A DNA stretch of 64,000 nt from Candidatus Roizmanbacteria bacterium (GTDB lineage Bacteria > Patescibacteriota > Microgenomatia > UBA1406 > GWC2-37-13): assembly GCA_016215445.1 (NCBI GenBank), contig JACRJL010000001.1:124001-188000 (forward strand), read 5' to 3'. Numbering within the stretch: the first letter of the stretch is position 1; the number at the start of each line of letters is the position of its first letter. This document shows, in pieces, positions 49,699 to 59,474 of the stretch. Under the pieces are notes generated by a model. That model did no database searches, was not told the DNA's origin, and saw only the letters and a list, made by a program, of their open reading frames with translations. The translations under genes and the position numbers were made by a program.

Positions 49699-50370
49699 AT
49701 GAACGTCTTTGATTCAAAGATGAAAGAAAAGATGATCCTTGATCTTCATGAAGTACGTATTATTGATTTCGGTCAATTTAAACTCAAATCAGGAATTATG
49801 AGTCCTTATTATATTGATCTTCGTCTTCTTGTGACTTTTCCCCATTTACTAGAACTTGTCAGTGATGTGCTTTGGGAAAAAATCAGATTAAAACCGTTTG
49901 ATCTCATTGCCGGTATCCCTTACGCAGCTCTTCCAATGTCGACGGCAATTTCTCTGCGTTATAATCGGCCAATGATTTTTTTACGTAAAGAACAAAAAGC
50001 CTATGGAAAGGGAAAAATGATTGAGGGAATTTATCATAAAGGCCAACACGTCGTCATCATTGACGACGTTATCTCAGACGGCGCCAGCAAGTTTGAAACC
50101 ATAAAACCGATCGAAGAAGTGGGACTGGAAATTAGTCAAGTAGTCGTGCTTCTTGATCGGGGTCAAGGGGGACCGCAAACAGTCAGAGATAAAGGCTATG
50201 ACTGTGTTGCCATAACTAATATGGAGGAAGTTTTGGAGGTTTTATATAAGCACGGAAGAATCAATTATGAACAGTTAGCAGAATGTCAGAAATTTATAAT
50301 CAACACATCGTCAAAAATAGAAGTTAAAAACGTTAAAAACTCTAAAAAGCGGAGGCACGCCGTAAAATAA
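49699..50370 (+). CDS. pyrE: Orotate phosphoribosyltransferase-like protein, copy 2
   Basis: 223 residues, clearly a tandem duplicate of the preceding gene: FKLKSGIMSPYYIDLRLLVTF, FLRKEQKAYGKGKMIEG and VVIIDDVISDGASKFETI (about 117-135). The C-terminus has an extra basic tail (KNVKNSKKRRHAVK). Motifs are complete, so it should be active. It has its own promoter just upstream, suggesting independent expression from copy 1. Confidence 0.88.
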   Translation: MNVFDSKMKEKMILDLHEVRIIDFGQFKLKSGIMSPYYIDLRLLVTFPHLLELVSDVLWEKIRLKPFDLIAGIPYAALPMSTAISLRYNRPMIFLRKEQKAYGKGKMIEGIYHKGQHVVIIDDVISDGASKFETIKPIEEVGLEISQVVVLLDRGQGGPQTVRDKGYDCVAITNMEEVLEVLYKHGRINYEQLAECQKFIINTSSKIEVKNVKNSKKRRHAVK

Positions 50371-50375
50371 TCACT

Positions 50376-50990
50376 ATGTTAGATCTCAGATCCAAACAAA
50401 AACTAATTGATTTGCTCTATAAATCCGGGGCAATAAGTTTTCCGAAAGCTAAAAATCCGGAAAGTCTTCCTTATGAGATAAGACTTCAATATTTGACCTC
50501 GCAACCCAAAATTTTGCATTTTACAGCCAAACTTCTCTGGTCGGCCATTAAGAAAGAGACTTTCGATTTGGTAGCCGGACCTTATACAGATATTCCGCTG
50601 GCTACAACAATCTCTCTCGAGTATAACTGGCCGATGATCTTTATAAGAGGAGAGAGAAAAGATCATGGCATGGGTAAGTTGATAGAGGGAAACTATAGTA
50701 CAGATCAAAAAGTGGTTGTCGTTGACGAAGAAATAAGAGACCCGGCTGATACTTTACAGCTTTTAGGGAGATTGGAAGGCAGCGGGTTGACAATCGTTGC
50801 TATGTATGTTTTGATTGACCGCGGTCTGGGATCGATTAAGCTAATTCGAGATAAAGGTTTTAAGTGTGAAGCCTTGATAAATTTGAATGACATTTTTGTC
50901 CGACTTTTTGAGACGGGAAAAATTTCGCCCTCCCAACTTACGCAGGCCAAGCTGTATTTCGAAAGAAAAAGAACTCCTTCTTATATATAA
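50376..50990 (+). CDS. Degenerate third pyrE-like protein
   Basis: 204 residues, homologous along its length to the two preceding OPRTs (FIRGERKDHGMGKLIEG; SLEYNWPMIFIRG). The PRPP loop reads VVVVDEEIRDPADT instead of DDVISDGAS, with Pro for the key Gly, and the KSGxxSPYYIDLR motif has become NPESLPYEIRLQ. PRPP binding is therefore doubtful. It may be a structural or regulatory partner that forms mixed dimers with an active copy (OPRT is a dimer with shared active sites), or a decaying duplicate; the frame is intact. Five bases after copy 2, eight bases before pyrF. Confidence 0.75.
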   Translation: MLDLRSKQKLIDLLYKSGAISFPKAKNPESLPYEIRLQYLTSQPKILHFTAKLLWSAIKKETFDLVAGPYTDIPLATTISLEYNWPMIFIRGERKDHGMGKLIEGNYSTDQKVVVVDEEIRDPADTLQLLGRLEGSGLTIVAMYVLIDRGLGSIKLIRDKGFKCEALINLNDIFVRLFETGKISPSQLTQAKLYFERKRTPSYI

Positions 50991-50998
50991 TTTAATCT

Positions 50999-51793
50999 AT
51001 GACCTTTCAGGAAAAACTTGATAGGATAGTCAAAAAAAACAGTTCTCTTGTGTGTGTTGGATTGGATAGTAACGTGGAAAAAATTCCTGGAAAAAATTCC
51101 CAGTTTTTGTTCAATAAGTCTATCATTGAAGCCACTAACGACCTGGTTTGTTCTTATAAGTTGAACACTGCCTTCTATGAGTCTATAGGATATGATGGAA
51201 TTAAGTTTTTAAAAATGACTTGTGACTATTTGAGGACTAAATATCCGGAAATACCGATCATCATCGATGCCAAGCGGGGTGATGTCGGCAGTACAAATCA
51301 AGGATATGTTCAATTTGTTTTTACATACCTTGGATCGGATGCCGTCACTGTCAATCCCTACTTAGGTGAAGAGGCTATAAGACCATTTTTAAAAGAGAAA
51401 GATAAAGGGATTATTATTTTATGTCGTACTTCCAATAAAGGTGCAGGTGAGTTTCAGGATCTCAAAGTAGGGAAGACGCCAATTTATAAAATCGTCGCCG
51501 AAAACGTCTCAAGAAAATGGAATAAGAACAAAAACTGTTTACTTGTAATTGGGGCTACCTACCATGATGAACTAAAGGAAGTAAGGAAGATTGTCGGTAG
51601 TGACATGACCTTTTTAGTTCCTGGCATTGGCGCCCAAGGAGGCGATCTCAGAGCCACGCTCAAGGCTGGATTGAATAAAAAGGGAAGCGGATTAATAATC
51701 AACTCTTCGCGCGGAATCATATTCGCCCAAAATCCGAGAAACGAAGCAGAAAAGCTCAGGGAACAAATAAACAGATTTAGAATCTCAAAGTAA
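50999..51793 (+). CDS. pyrF: Orotidine 5'-phosphate decarboxylase (type 2)
   Basis: 264 residues. SLVCVGLDSNVEKIPG near the N-terminus and the catalytic IIIDAKRGDVGST (about 87-99) with the Lys-Asp pair; FLVPGIGAQGGD (about 203-214) is the phosphate-binding loop. It makes UMP and is the last gene of the pyr operon. Type 2 PyrF proteins occur as PyrE partners in several lineages. Confidence 0.93.
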   Translation: MTFQEKLDRIVKKNSSLVCVGLDSNVEKIPGKNSQFLFNKSIIEATNDLVCSYKLNTAFYESIGYDGIKFLKMTCDYLRTKYPEIPIIIDAKRGDVGSTNQGYVQFVFTYLGSDAVTVNPYLGEEAIRPFLKEKDKGIIILCRTSNKGAGEFQDLKVGKTPIYKIVAENVSRKWNKNKNCLLVIGATYHDELKEVRKIVGSDMTFLVPGIGAQGGDLRATLKAGLNKKGSGLIINSSRGIIFAQNPRNEAEKLREQINRFRISK

Positions 51794-51800
51794 CTACTTA

Positions 51801-52064
51801 TTATTTTAAGGCCAAAATATTTGTCGGCAGAAAAAAAGGCATTTTGGGAAAAATATTGAATCTAACGTCTAACCAAGGTCTGGTTTTAATGAAGTAATCT
51901 GCATTATCACTATCTATATTAAATAGTTTTCCTTCTGTTCCTTCTCTTATCGTGATAATCCCCAGATATCGGATTCTTTTTCTAGTTATCACCTTAGCCC
52001 ATTTGTTTCGACTTTCGGTCTCAGGGTTTGCTCCACAACCAACGCTTGTTCTTTGTTCAACCAT
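51801..52064 (-). CDS. Small hypothetical protein, 87 residues
   Basis: MVEQRTSVGCGANPETESRN, then a basic stretch ITRKRIRYLGIITIREG and a mixed C-terminus. It converges with pyrF and is divergent from the phosphoribosyltransferase-like gene at 52128. A GATATCAT-like -10 lies upstream of the ATG. No family, no Shine-Dalgarno; it could be a chance frame. Confidence 0.35.
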   Translation of the reverse strand: MVEQRTSVGCGANPETESRNKWAKVITRKRIRYLGIITIREGTEGKLFNIDSDNADYFIKTRPWLDVRFNIFPKMPFFLPTNILALK

Positions 52065-52100
52065 ATTTCAACGATAATGATATCAAATTAGTGGAATATA

Positions 52101-52129
52101 TTGACAGAAAAGGTAAAATAATATAGAAT
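52101..52129 (+). promoter_or_regulatory. Promoter overlapping the annotated start of the next gene
   Basis: TTGACA (52101-52106), 17 bases, TAGAAT (52124-52129). The -10 box runs into the ATG at 52128, so the transcript would begin near 52136 and the functional start is more likely the Met codon at 52143. Confidence 0.55.
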
Positions 52130-53315
52130 GGCGAAATTATATATGCTTACTGAAGCAGCCAAAAAAGGTAGAGAATTTGTAAAGACTCTTAAAGAAACCT
52201 CCTTTCATATTAATAAGCTTTCCATAAAAGGAGACGGTAAAAAAATTCTTTGGGTTAATTTTTTTGCCGACGGAAAAGAAGTCTCCGAAAGCGGACAGTT
52301 CTTTATAAAATTGCCTGAAGTCGTAGCTCATACTTTGCCTGGGAGCTACATATCGCCGGAAAGCTTCATTAACAGATTTCAAACCAGGGAGCTTCAGAAA
52401 AGTGAAATAAGAAGGTTGCTGGGAAACCATATGGGTCGGGAAGGAGATCTGGCTTTTACAGCGCAAGAGGACAACTTCAGTTTGAGAGTTTTTCACGGTT
52501 CAACCAATCAATACGCCTTGAAAATGTCCGAACATGCTGCCTCCGGATCTGATAATCCGCAAAAAAGGATGTTTTATCAGGATAATTTATCTCATATTGT
52601 TGAACCGATTGTTAAGTCGCCAACCGATGCACCTTTGAGGATCGTCGAGGACTGTTTGGCTTCGGGCGATACTTTACCCGGAGTCATCAGCACTTTGGCG
52701 GAAAAAACCAAACTTGAAAAAAACCTCGGCAAAGTAACTATTGACGTAGCTGTGGCAACGGCCCAGGGGATTTTCCTACTTAAAAAATTTGCCCAGGACA
52801 ACGGTATAAATATTGAATTGAATGTTGGCTATCTGGCTTTTGGTCTTTCCCAGGGAGTAAAAAGGGAGATTGGTTATGAACACGCCAATTATATTACCTA
52901 TCCGGATGAATTTATTGCCGAATTAACAAGACTTTTTCCAAATAGGGCGGAGGAATTTTTGAAACTGAAGGGAAAACAGGTGGTCGGCGATATGGGAGAG
53001 TTTGGTAAATTGATTCCTGAAAGAACGGCCGCCAACGTCATGATTGTCGCTTCTTGGAATCGTTACAGGTCTGATAACCACGGCGATCAAAATAGCAACG
53101 ATTTCCCTCAACCAGCTTATAATGAATCGGATAATCAACATCTACTGTATTTAAGCAACGGCGGCTACCTGATGAGGGCTTATTATAATTATTTTAATAA
53201 TAGGGATGGGTCAAGAGATATATCTGAGATAGTTTTCTCAGCCAAAAGGCGTTGGACAAGAGAGTTCGGCTACGGCGTTCTTCTTAAAGACTTGCAAAAA
53301 GAAATAGTGCTATAA
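52128..53315 (+). CDS. Phosphoribosyltransferase-fold protein of unknown function
   Basis: 395 residues (390 if the Met at 52143 is used, which the promoter favours). The centre has RIVEDCLASGDTLPGVISTL (about 171-190), which fits the PRPP-binding pattern of four hydrophobic residues, Glu-Asp, then SGDT. The N-terminal 120 residues and the C-terminal half (NVMIVASWNRYRSD, NGGYLMRAYYNYFNN) do not match a PRTase family I know. It may act on a nucleotide or be a binding pseudoenzyme. It lies ten bases before the aminopeptidase gene on the same strand. Confidence 0.55.
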   Translation: MAKLYMLTEAAKKGREFVKTLKETSFHINKLSIKGDGKKILWVNFFADGKEVSESGQFFIKLPEVVAHTLPGSYISPESFINRFQTRELQKSEIRRLLGNHMGREGDLAFTAQEDNFSLRVFHGSTNQYALKMSEHAASGSDNPQKRMFYQDNLSHIVEPIVKSPTDAPLRIVEDCLASGDTLPGVISTLAEKTKLEKNLGKVTIDVAVATAQGIFLLKKFAQDNGINIELNVGYLAFGLSQGVKREIGYEHANYITYPDEFIAELTRLFPNRAEEFLKLKGKQVVGDMGEFGKLIPERTAANVMIVASWNRYRSDNHGDQNSNDFPQPAYNESDNQHLLYLSNGGYLMRAYYNYFNNRDGSRDISEIVFSAKRRWTREFGYGVLLKDLQKEIVL

Positions 53316-53325
53316 TTTATTTCCT

Positions 53326-54525
53326 ATGTATACTCCTCCAAAAAAAGTACTAGACAACTATGCTAAAGTGATGATTGATTTTGCTTTGGGTCGTGGAGAG
53401 GGGATTAAGAAAGGAGAGGTTGTTTATCTTCAATATGATTCGGAGGCGTTGCCGTTGGCTTTGGCAGTTTTCAAAAGGGTTTTGGAAAAAGGTGGCCATC
53501 CGATGGTAAGAGGAATTGAAGAACAGTTCCAAAAAGTCATGTTTGACTCTGCCTCAAACGACCAGCTTAAATTTTTTCCCAAAAAATATACTAAATCATT
53601 AGTGGATACGATTGATCACAGAGTCTACCTTATCGCTCCGACAGACCCGTTTTTATTAAAAGACGTCGATCCGAAAAAGATAATTACGGCAAATTCAGAA
53701 AAACAGATGCTCCGCAAGTGGCTTTTTGAAAAGGAAGACAAGGGTAAACTTACCTGGACGCTTTGTTTATATGGAACCGAAGGGATGGCCCACGAGTCAG
53801 ATTTGTCATTGGAAAAATTCTGGGAACAGATAACCAAGGCTTGTTATTTAGACCAATCAGATCCTATAAAAATCTGGCAGTCCACCTTCAATGAGATTAA
53901 TGAGTTGAGGAGAAAGCTCAATGCTCTACCGGTTGATCGATTTCATATGGTTTCAGAAAAGACCGATCTTTATATAAAATTGGGTGATAAAAGACTCTGG
54001 CAGGGTGGAAGAGGAGCTAATATCCCGTCGTTTGAAATTTTTACTTCGCCTGATTGGCGCGGAGTCAACGGAAAAATATTTTTCAACTTTCCTCTCTATC
54101 GTTATGGAAACATTATCAAAAATATTCAGCTTGAATTTAAAGACGGAATAGTAGTTAAAGCCAGCGCCGACAAAAATGAAAAACTGCTCAAAGAGATTAT
54201 TTCTCAAAAAAACGCCGACAAGATCGGAGAATTTTCTCTTACAGACAAAAGATTTTCCAAAATAAGTAAATTCATGGCTAATACCTTGTACGACGAGAAC
54301 TTTGGAGGAAAAAATGGCAACTCACATTTAGCTGTGGGAACTTCTTACCATGATTGTTATTCCGGTGATGTAAAATCTATGAAAGAGACCGACTGGGAAA
54401 GAATGGGATTCAACGAATCTATAGAACATTGCGATATTATCAACACGAACGAAAAAACAGTCGAAGCCATCATGAAAGACGGAACTAAAAAACTTATCTA
54501 TAGAAATGGAATTTTTATGTTATAA
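53326..54525 (+). CDS. M29-type metallo-aminopeptidase
   Basis: 399 residues with the pattern of thermophilic aminopeptidases (AmpS/T, family M29): N-terminal VMIDFALGRGEGIKKGEVVYL, then NIPSFEIFTSPDWRGVNG (metal-binding Glu, about 231-248), GEFSLTDKRFSKI with the second Glu, and LYDENFGGKNGNSHLAVGTSYHD with His and Asp ligands. It removes N-terminal residues from peptides in the cytoplasm. The ATG lies ten bases after a TATAAT, so the gene may have its own leaderless promoter. Confidence 0.85.
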   Translation: MYTPPKKVLDNYAKVMIDFALGRGEGIKKGEVVYLQYDSEALPLALAVFKRVLEKGGHPMVRGIEEQFQKVMFDSASNDQLKFFPKKYTKSLVDTIDHRVYLIAPTDPFLLKDVDPKKIITANSEKQMLRKWLFEKEDKGKLTWTLCLYGTEGMAHESDLSLEKFWEQITKACYLDQSDPIKIWQSTFNEINELRRKLNALPVDRFHMVSEKTDLYIKLGDKRLWQGGRGANIPSFEIFTSPDWRGVNGKIFFNFPLYRYGNIIKNIQLEFKDGIVVKASADKNEKLLKEIISQKNADKIGEFSLTDKRFSKISKFMANTLYDENFGGKNGNSHLAVGTSYHDCYSGDVKSMKETDWERMGFNESIEHCDIINTNEKTVEAIMKDGTKKLIYRNGIFML

Positions 54526-54532
54526 CTAACTT

Positions 54533-55390
54533 ATGAGGCTTTTGAATATTCTCAAGGAAACAAACATCATCAAAGTCTCACCAGATAGCAGTCTTTCTTC
54601 TGTATTAAGCAAATTGTCTACCTCCCATGATGCCGGTTTTGTTTTCGATGATAAGGAAAAGTTTTTAGGGTTGATAAGTCCTTATTATTCGGCAATCAAA
54701 TCTTCCCATCCTGGCAATGCAAAAGTCATAAATTGTTTGACGCACCCACCGAAAATATATCTAAACTATCCAATCGCCAAGGTCTGTGAGCTTTTTATCC
54801 AATCGAAGATTCACTATCTGCCTGTATTCAATCAGGAAGAAAATTTTCTTGGAATTATTTCCGTGAGAAGAGTCTTGTCTCATTTCAAAAATCTCCCTAT
54901 TTTTAAAACAAAAATTGAAGAGATAGTTAAAAACCGTTGGCGACCTTTAGTGACGATCAGGCAGGATGCCAACATAAACGATGCTCTCCACCTTTTTAAA
55001 ACTAGGAAATTCTCAAAATTAGTCGTCGTTGACTATCAAGGCAAATTAAAAGGCGTATTGAGTTACTATGACATAGTCAATTTTATTATCGGTCCCAAAT
55101 CCAAAGAGGGTAGAGGCGAAAGAGTCGGTAATAAGGAACGTTTTTATAACCTTCAGGTAAAGACTTTTGCGAAAAGTTATGTTTTGACATTGGGTAAAGA
55201 AAGGCTATTGACTGACGCTATTGATACTATCATAAGCAAAAAAATCGGCAGTGTTATTGTTGTGGATAAGGATAGATTACCGATAGATATTGTCACAAGT
55301 CGAGACCTCCTCCAATTCTATATAAACAAAGAAAAAGGCGGTTTTTTCAAACAAGTGTCTTCAAGTATAGGTAAACTTCTTTCAAGGTGA
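54533..55390 (+). CDS. Protein with four CBS domains
   Basis: 285 residues made of two CBS pairs: SSLSSVLSKLSTSHDAGFVF, ICELFIQSKIHYLPV-like second repeat, DANINDALHLFKTRKFSKLVVV (third) and RLLTDAIDTIISKKIGSVIVV (fourth). It has no catalytic domain. CBS pairs bind adenosyl ligands (AMP, ATP, SAM), so a regulatory role in energy or nucleotide sensing is likely. The 3' end overlaps the convergent HAD gene by 44 bases. Confidence 0.85.
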   Translation: MRLLNILKETNIIKVSPDSSLSSVLSKLSTSHDAGFVFDDKEKFLGLISPYYSAIKSSHPGNAKVINCLTHPPKIYLNYPIAKVCELFIQSKIHYLPVFNQEENFLGIISVRRVLSHFKNLPIFKTKIEEIVKNRWRPLVTIRQDANINDALHLFKTRKFSKLVVVDYQGKLKGVLSYYDIVNFIIGPKSKEGRGERVGNKERFYNLQVKTFAKSYVLTLGKERLLTDAIDTIISKKIGSVIVVDKDRLPIDIVTSRDLLQFYINKEKGGFFKQVSSSIGKLLSR

Positions 55391-55931
55391 AAAACTTAAA
55401 TTGATAAGGGATATTTTTGTCCATTATATTGGTCAACCAGAGGATTTTTGTCCGCCAGCCGGCGGATTGATGGTTAAGTTTTTCTATAATGTCAAAGTTG
55501 TCTTCGACATAGATGTCCAATTTTAACTTTTTAATCATGTTTTCTTTAAATACGTTGGGTTGGAGATTTTTTGAATTATAAAAACATTGAGTGAATATTT
55601 TTTTGGCGTCGATTTTTTTTAACCACTGAAAATAATCATTAGCTAAAAAATCATAACGGCCAGTGATAAGGTAAAATTTTATTTTTCGATTCTTTGCCAA
55701 TTTTCTCAAATCTTCAAGTCCTTTATTGGGTTTAAAACTTGTCCAATGAATTATCTTCCATAACAACTTCTCAAAGTTCGACTGCGGAAGGTAAAACAGC
55801 GATTTTTCCTGGTGAAAAAAAGCTGCTTTTATCGGCTTTAAAAAGTTTTTCGCAAACGGTCTAAGAATCCTGATCGGATTATAAAGAATAACTCCGTCCA
55901 AATCAAAGCCCACTCTGAGAGTTTTTGCCAT
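55347..55931 (-). CDS. HAD-like hydrolase (5'-nucleotidase NT5C-like)
   Basis: 194 residues. Motif I is VGFDLDGVILYNP (nucleophile Asp near 10), motif II FYLITGRYDF, and motif IV DIYVEDNFDIIEKL. The small cap is of C1 type. A close fit is the NT5C/YqfW class of deoxyribonucleotidase-like HAD enzymes. Near the C-terminus NHQSAGWRTKILW is encoded by a mini-palindrome (55451-55466). It faces the CBS protein tail to tail. Confidence 0.75.
   Translation of the reverse strand: MAKTLRVGFDLDGVILYNPIRILRPFAKNFLKPIKAAFFHQEKSLFYLPQSNFEKLLWKIIHWTSFKPNKGLEDLRKLAKNRKIKFYLITGRYDFLANDYFQWLKKIDAKKIFTQCFYNSKNLQPNVFKENMIKKLKLDIYVEDNFDIIEKLNHQSAGWRTKILWLTNIMDKNIPYQFKFFTLKEVYLYLKTLV
55451..55466. repeat. Mini-palindrome in HAD gene
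   Basis: TCCGCC-AGCC-GGCGGA, read in frame. GC-rich palindromes of this type are scattered in the window. Confidence 0.55.
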
Positions 55932-55960
55932 AAATATTTGTATAATTATACATAAGTTAA

Positions 55961-56037
55961 GATTCGGCAGTAGTATTTTTTGTCACAGTGGGGCCCCTCT
56001 GCCCCAAAAGTGAAAAAAATCCTCCCGCCTCATCTTC
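55961..56037. repeat. 80-bp palindrome family, copy E (before epimerase gene)
   Basis: The core CACAGTGGGGCCCCTCTGCC and inner arms TTTTTTGTCAC / GTGAAAAAAAT are conserved, while the outer arms (GATTCGGCAG / GCCTCATC) have diverged. The promoter TATAAT of the HAD gene or its neighbour lies just upstream. Confidence 0.85.
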
Positions 56038-56044
56038 TATGATT

Positions 56045-57082
56045 ATGAAAATCTTAATAACTGGCGGAGCTGGATTCTTAGGTTTACATTTGGCTAAATT
56101 TTTTTCAGCAAAAAAATTTGAGGTTTTTCTTCTTGATATTGCTCATTTTGATAGAAAAGAATATCCAAAAAATTGCCATTTTTTTAAAGTTGACATTCGT
56201 GATTCGAAATCAGTTAATTCGTTAATGAATAAATATCAAATTGATTATGTGATTCATGCTGCCGCTGCTCTTCCTTTATGGAAAGAAAAAGATATCCGTG
56301 ACATTAATGTCGAAGGCACAAAAAATATTTTAGGAGCGTCTTTTAAAAATAAAGTGAAAAGATTTGTTTATATTTCTTCGACCGCGGTTTATGGAGTGCC
56401 AAAGAAACACCCGATTGAGGAAGATGATCCATTGGTTGGTGTCGGTCCATACGGTCAATCTAAGATCGACGCGGAAAAGCTTTGCTTCCAATATATAAAA
56501 AAAGGAATGTCTGTAACTATTATTCGACCGAAAACTTTTTTAGGGACTCACAGGTTAGGAGTTTTTGAAATTCTTTTTGACTGGATCCATGACAGTAAAA
56601 AAATTCCCGTTATAGGATCTGGAAACAATCGGTATCAGCTTTTGGACGTTGATGATTTGGTCGAAGCGATCTATTTATTTTTGAAAAAAGATTCAAAAAA
56701 ATATAATGGCGCATTCAATATCGGTGCAGAAAAATTTGCAACAGTAAAAGAAGATTTTCAAATATTTTTCAGATCGATAAATTCAAAATCGAGAGTTTTT
56801 CCGACACAGGCTTATTTTGTTAAAAAAGCCCTTTGGGTTTTTGAAAAATTAAAACTGTCTCCACTTTATCAATGGGTTTACGATACGGCAGATAAGGACT
56901 CTTTTGCTTCCATCGTCAAAATCGTAAAGACGCTATCATGGCATCCTCGTTATTCTAATTCCGATGCTTTGATTAAGGCTTATCGTTGGTATTTTAAAAA
57001 TTATAGAAAAATAAAGTCCCGTGGTTCAGGGATCACTCACACTGTTGGTTGGAAACAAGGAATACTGGCTTTGGTTAAGAAA

Positions 57083-57091
<9 letters not shown>
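56045..57091 (+). CDS. NAD-dependent sugar epimerase/dehydratase (extended SDR)
   Basis: 348 residues from ATG 56045; the longer frame from 55988 only translates the palindrome. NAD motif GGAGFLG (7-13), then DIRD..., VIHAAA, STAVYG and the catalytic YGQSK (Tyr about 136, Lys 140), all as in extended short-chain dehydrogenases acting on nucleotide sugars. The downstream glycosyltransferase suggests supply of a modified sugar for the envelope. Overlaps the convergent GT gene by 9 bases. Confidence 0.85.
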
Positions 57092-58633
<1,542 letters not shown>

Positions 58634-58655
58634 AATGTTATATTATAGAGTAATT
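58634..58655. promoter_or_regulatory. Shared divergent promoter region
   Basis: The 22 bases between two start codons contain TATAAT on the minus strand and TATATTAT on the plus strand in overlapping positions. Both ATGs lie about 8-9 bases from it. A second case of the shared -10 design seen at 28261. Confidence 0.5.
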
Positions 58656-59474
58656 ATGTTGCCTGTTCTTTTAGATCTTAAATTCATAAAAATTTATACT
58701 GATGGAGTCTTTTTAGTTTTGGGTTTTTTTTGGTCGGTTTTTATCCTTTGGCGAAATATCAGATTGACATCTTATAAAGAAGAGGAAGTTTTTGACGGTC
58801 TTTTTTTGTCATTGGCTTCCGGTCTTTTTTTCGGTCGACTAGTTTACGTCCTTTTGAATTTTGAAAAATTCGGTTTTAGTTTTTTTAAATTTATTCTCGT
58901 CAACGGCTATCCAGGATTTTCAGTTTGGGGAATTTTATTAGGTTTTTTTCTCAGTTTGTTTATATACTTCTCATCTAAAAAAATAAATTTCTTTACCATA
59001 ATTGACTATTTTATGACGCCGCTTTTTATTGCAGTCGTTTTTGGCAAACTAGGAAGTTTTTTTTCAGGTTCTGAGGTCGGGGAAAAGACCAACTTTTTTT
59101 TAAAAACAAAATATTTGGGTTATGAAGGATTCCGTCATCTAACTCCATTTTATGAGGCTTTGGCTTTTATCTTCGCTGCACTTTTAGTGCAGAAGATTTT
59201 GTTGGAGATAAGAAAAGAAAAGTACTTCCAAGGCTTTCTATTTTATTTTTCCTTTTGGTTTTTTTCCCTTGATTATTTTGTGTTTGACAATCTTAAGGCC
59301 AATCATCTATACTTTCAAGGTTACAGTTTTAATAGGGCGGTATCAGCCGGACTGCTCTTGACAATCACTGTTTACTTTATTTATTATTTTAAGAACAGTA
59401 TTTTAAGTTTCATAAAAGAATATGGACAAAAGATTACCAAAAAAGTTCATTTTAGAGCAAAAGGAAAAACTTGA
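58656..59474 (+). CDS. lgt: Prolipoprotein diacylglyceryl transferase-like protein
   Basis: From ATG 58656, 272 residues with seven helices. Family marks: FGRLVYVLLNF, GFSVWGILLGF (the HGG-like region is altered), FGKLGSFFSGSEVG, and RHLTPFYEAL, matching the R-x-P-x-x-x-E segment of Lgt. It would add diacylglycerol to the Cys of lipoproteins such as the exported proteins at 6039 and 16036. Divergence from bacterial Lgt is considerable. The 26-codon upstream extension runs into the divergent promoter and is rejected. Overlaps the DksA-like gene by 53 bases. Confidence 0.7.
   Translation: MLPVLLDLKFIKIYTDGVFLVLGFFWSVFILWRNIRLTSYKEEEVFDGLFLSLASGLFFGRLVYVLLNFEKFGFSFFKFILVNGYPGFSVWGILLGFFLSLFIYFSSKKINFFTIIDYFMTPLFIAVVFGKLGSFFSGSEVGEKTNFFLKTKYLGYEGFRHLTPFYEALAFIFAALLVQKILLEIRKEKYFQGFLFYFSFWFFSLDYFVFDNLKANHLYFQGYSFNRAVSAGLLLTITVYFIYYFKNSILSFIKEYGQKITKKVHFRAKGKT

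Noticed and set aside
55988-56044. N-terminal extension of the epimerase (MGPLCPKSEKN)
   Set aside because: Again only the palindrome; the Rossmann strand MKILITGG is the proper start.
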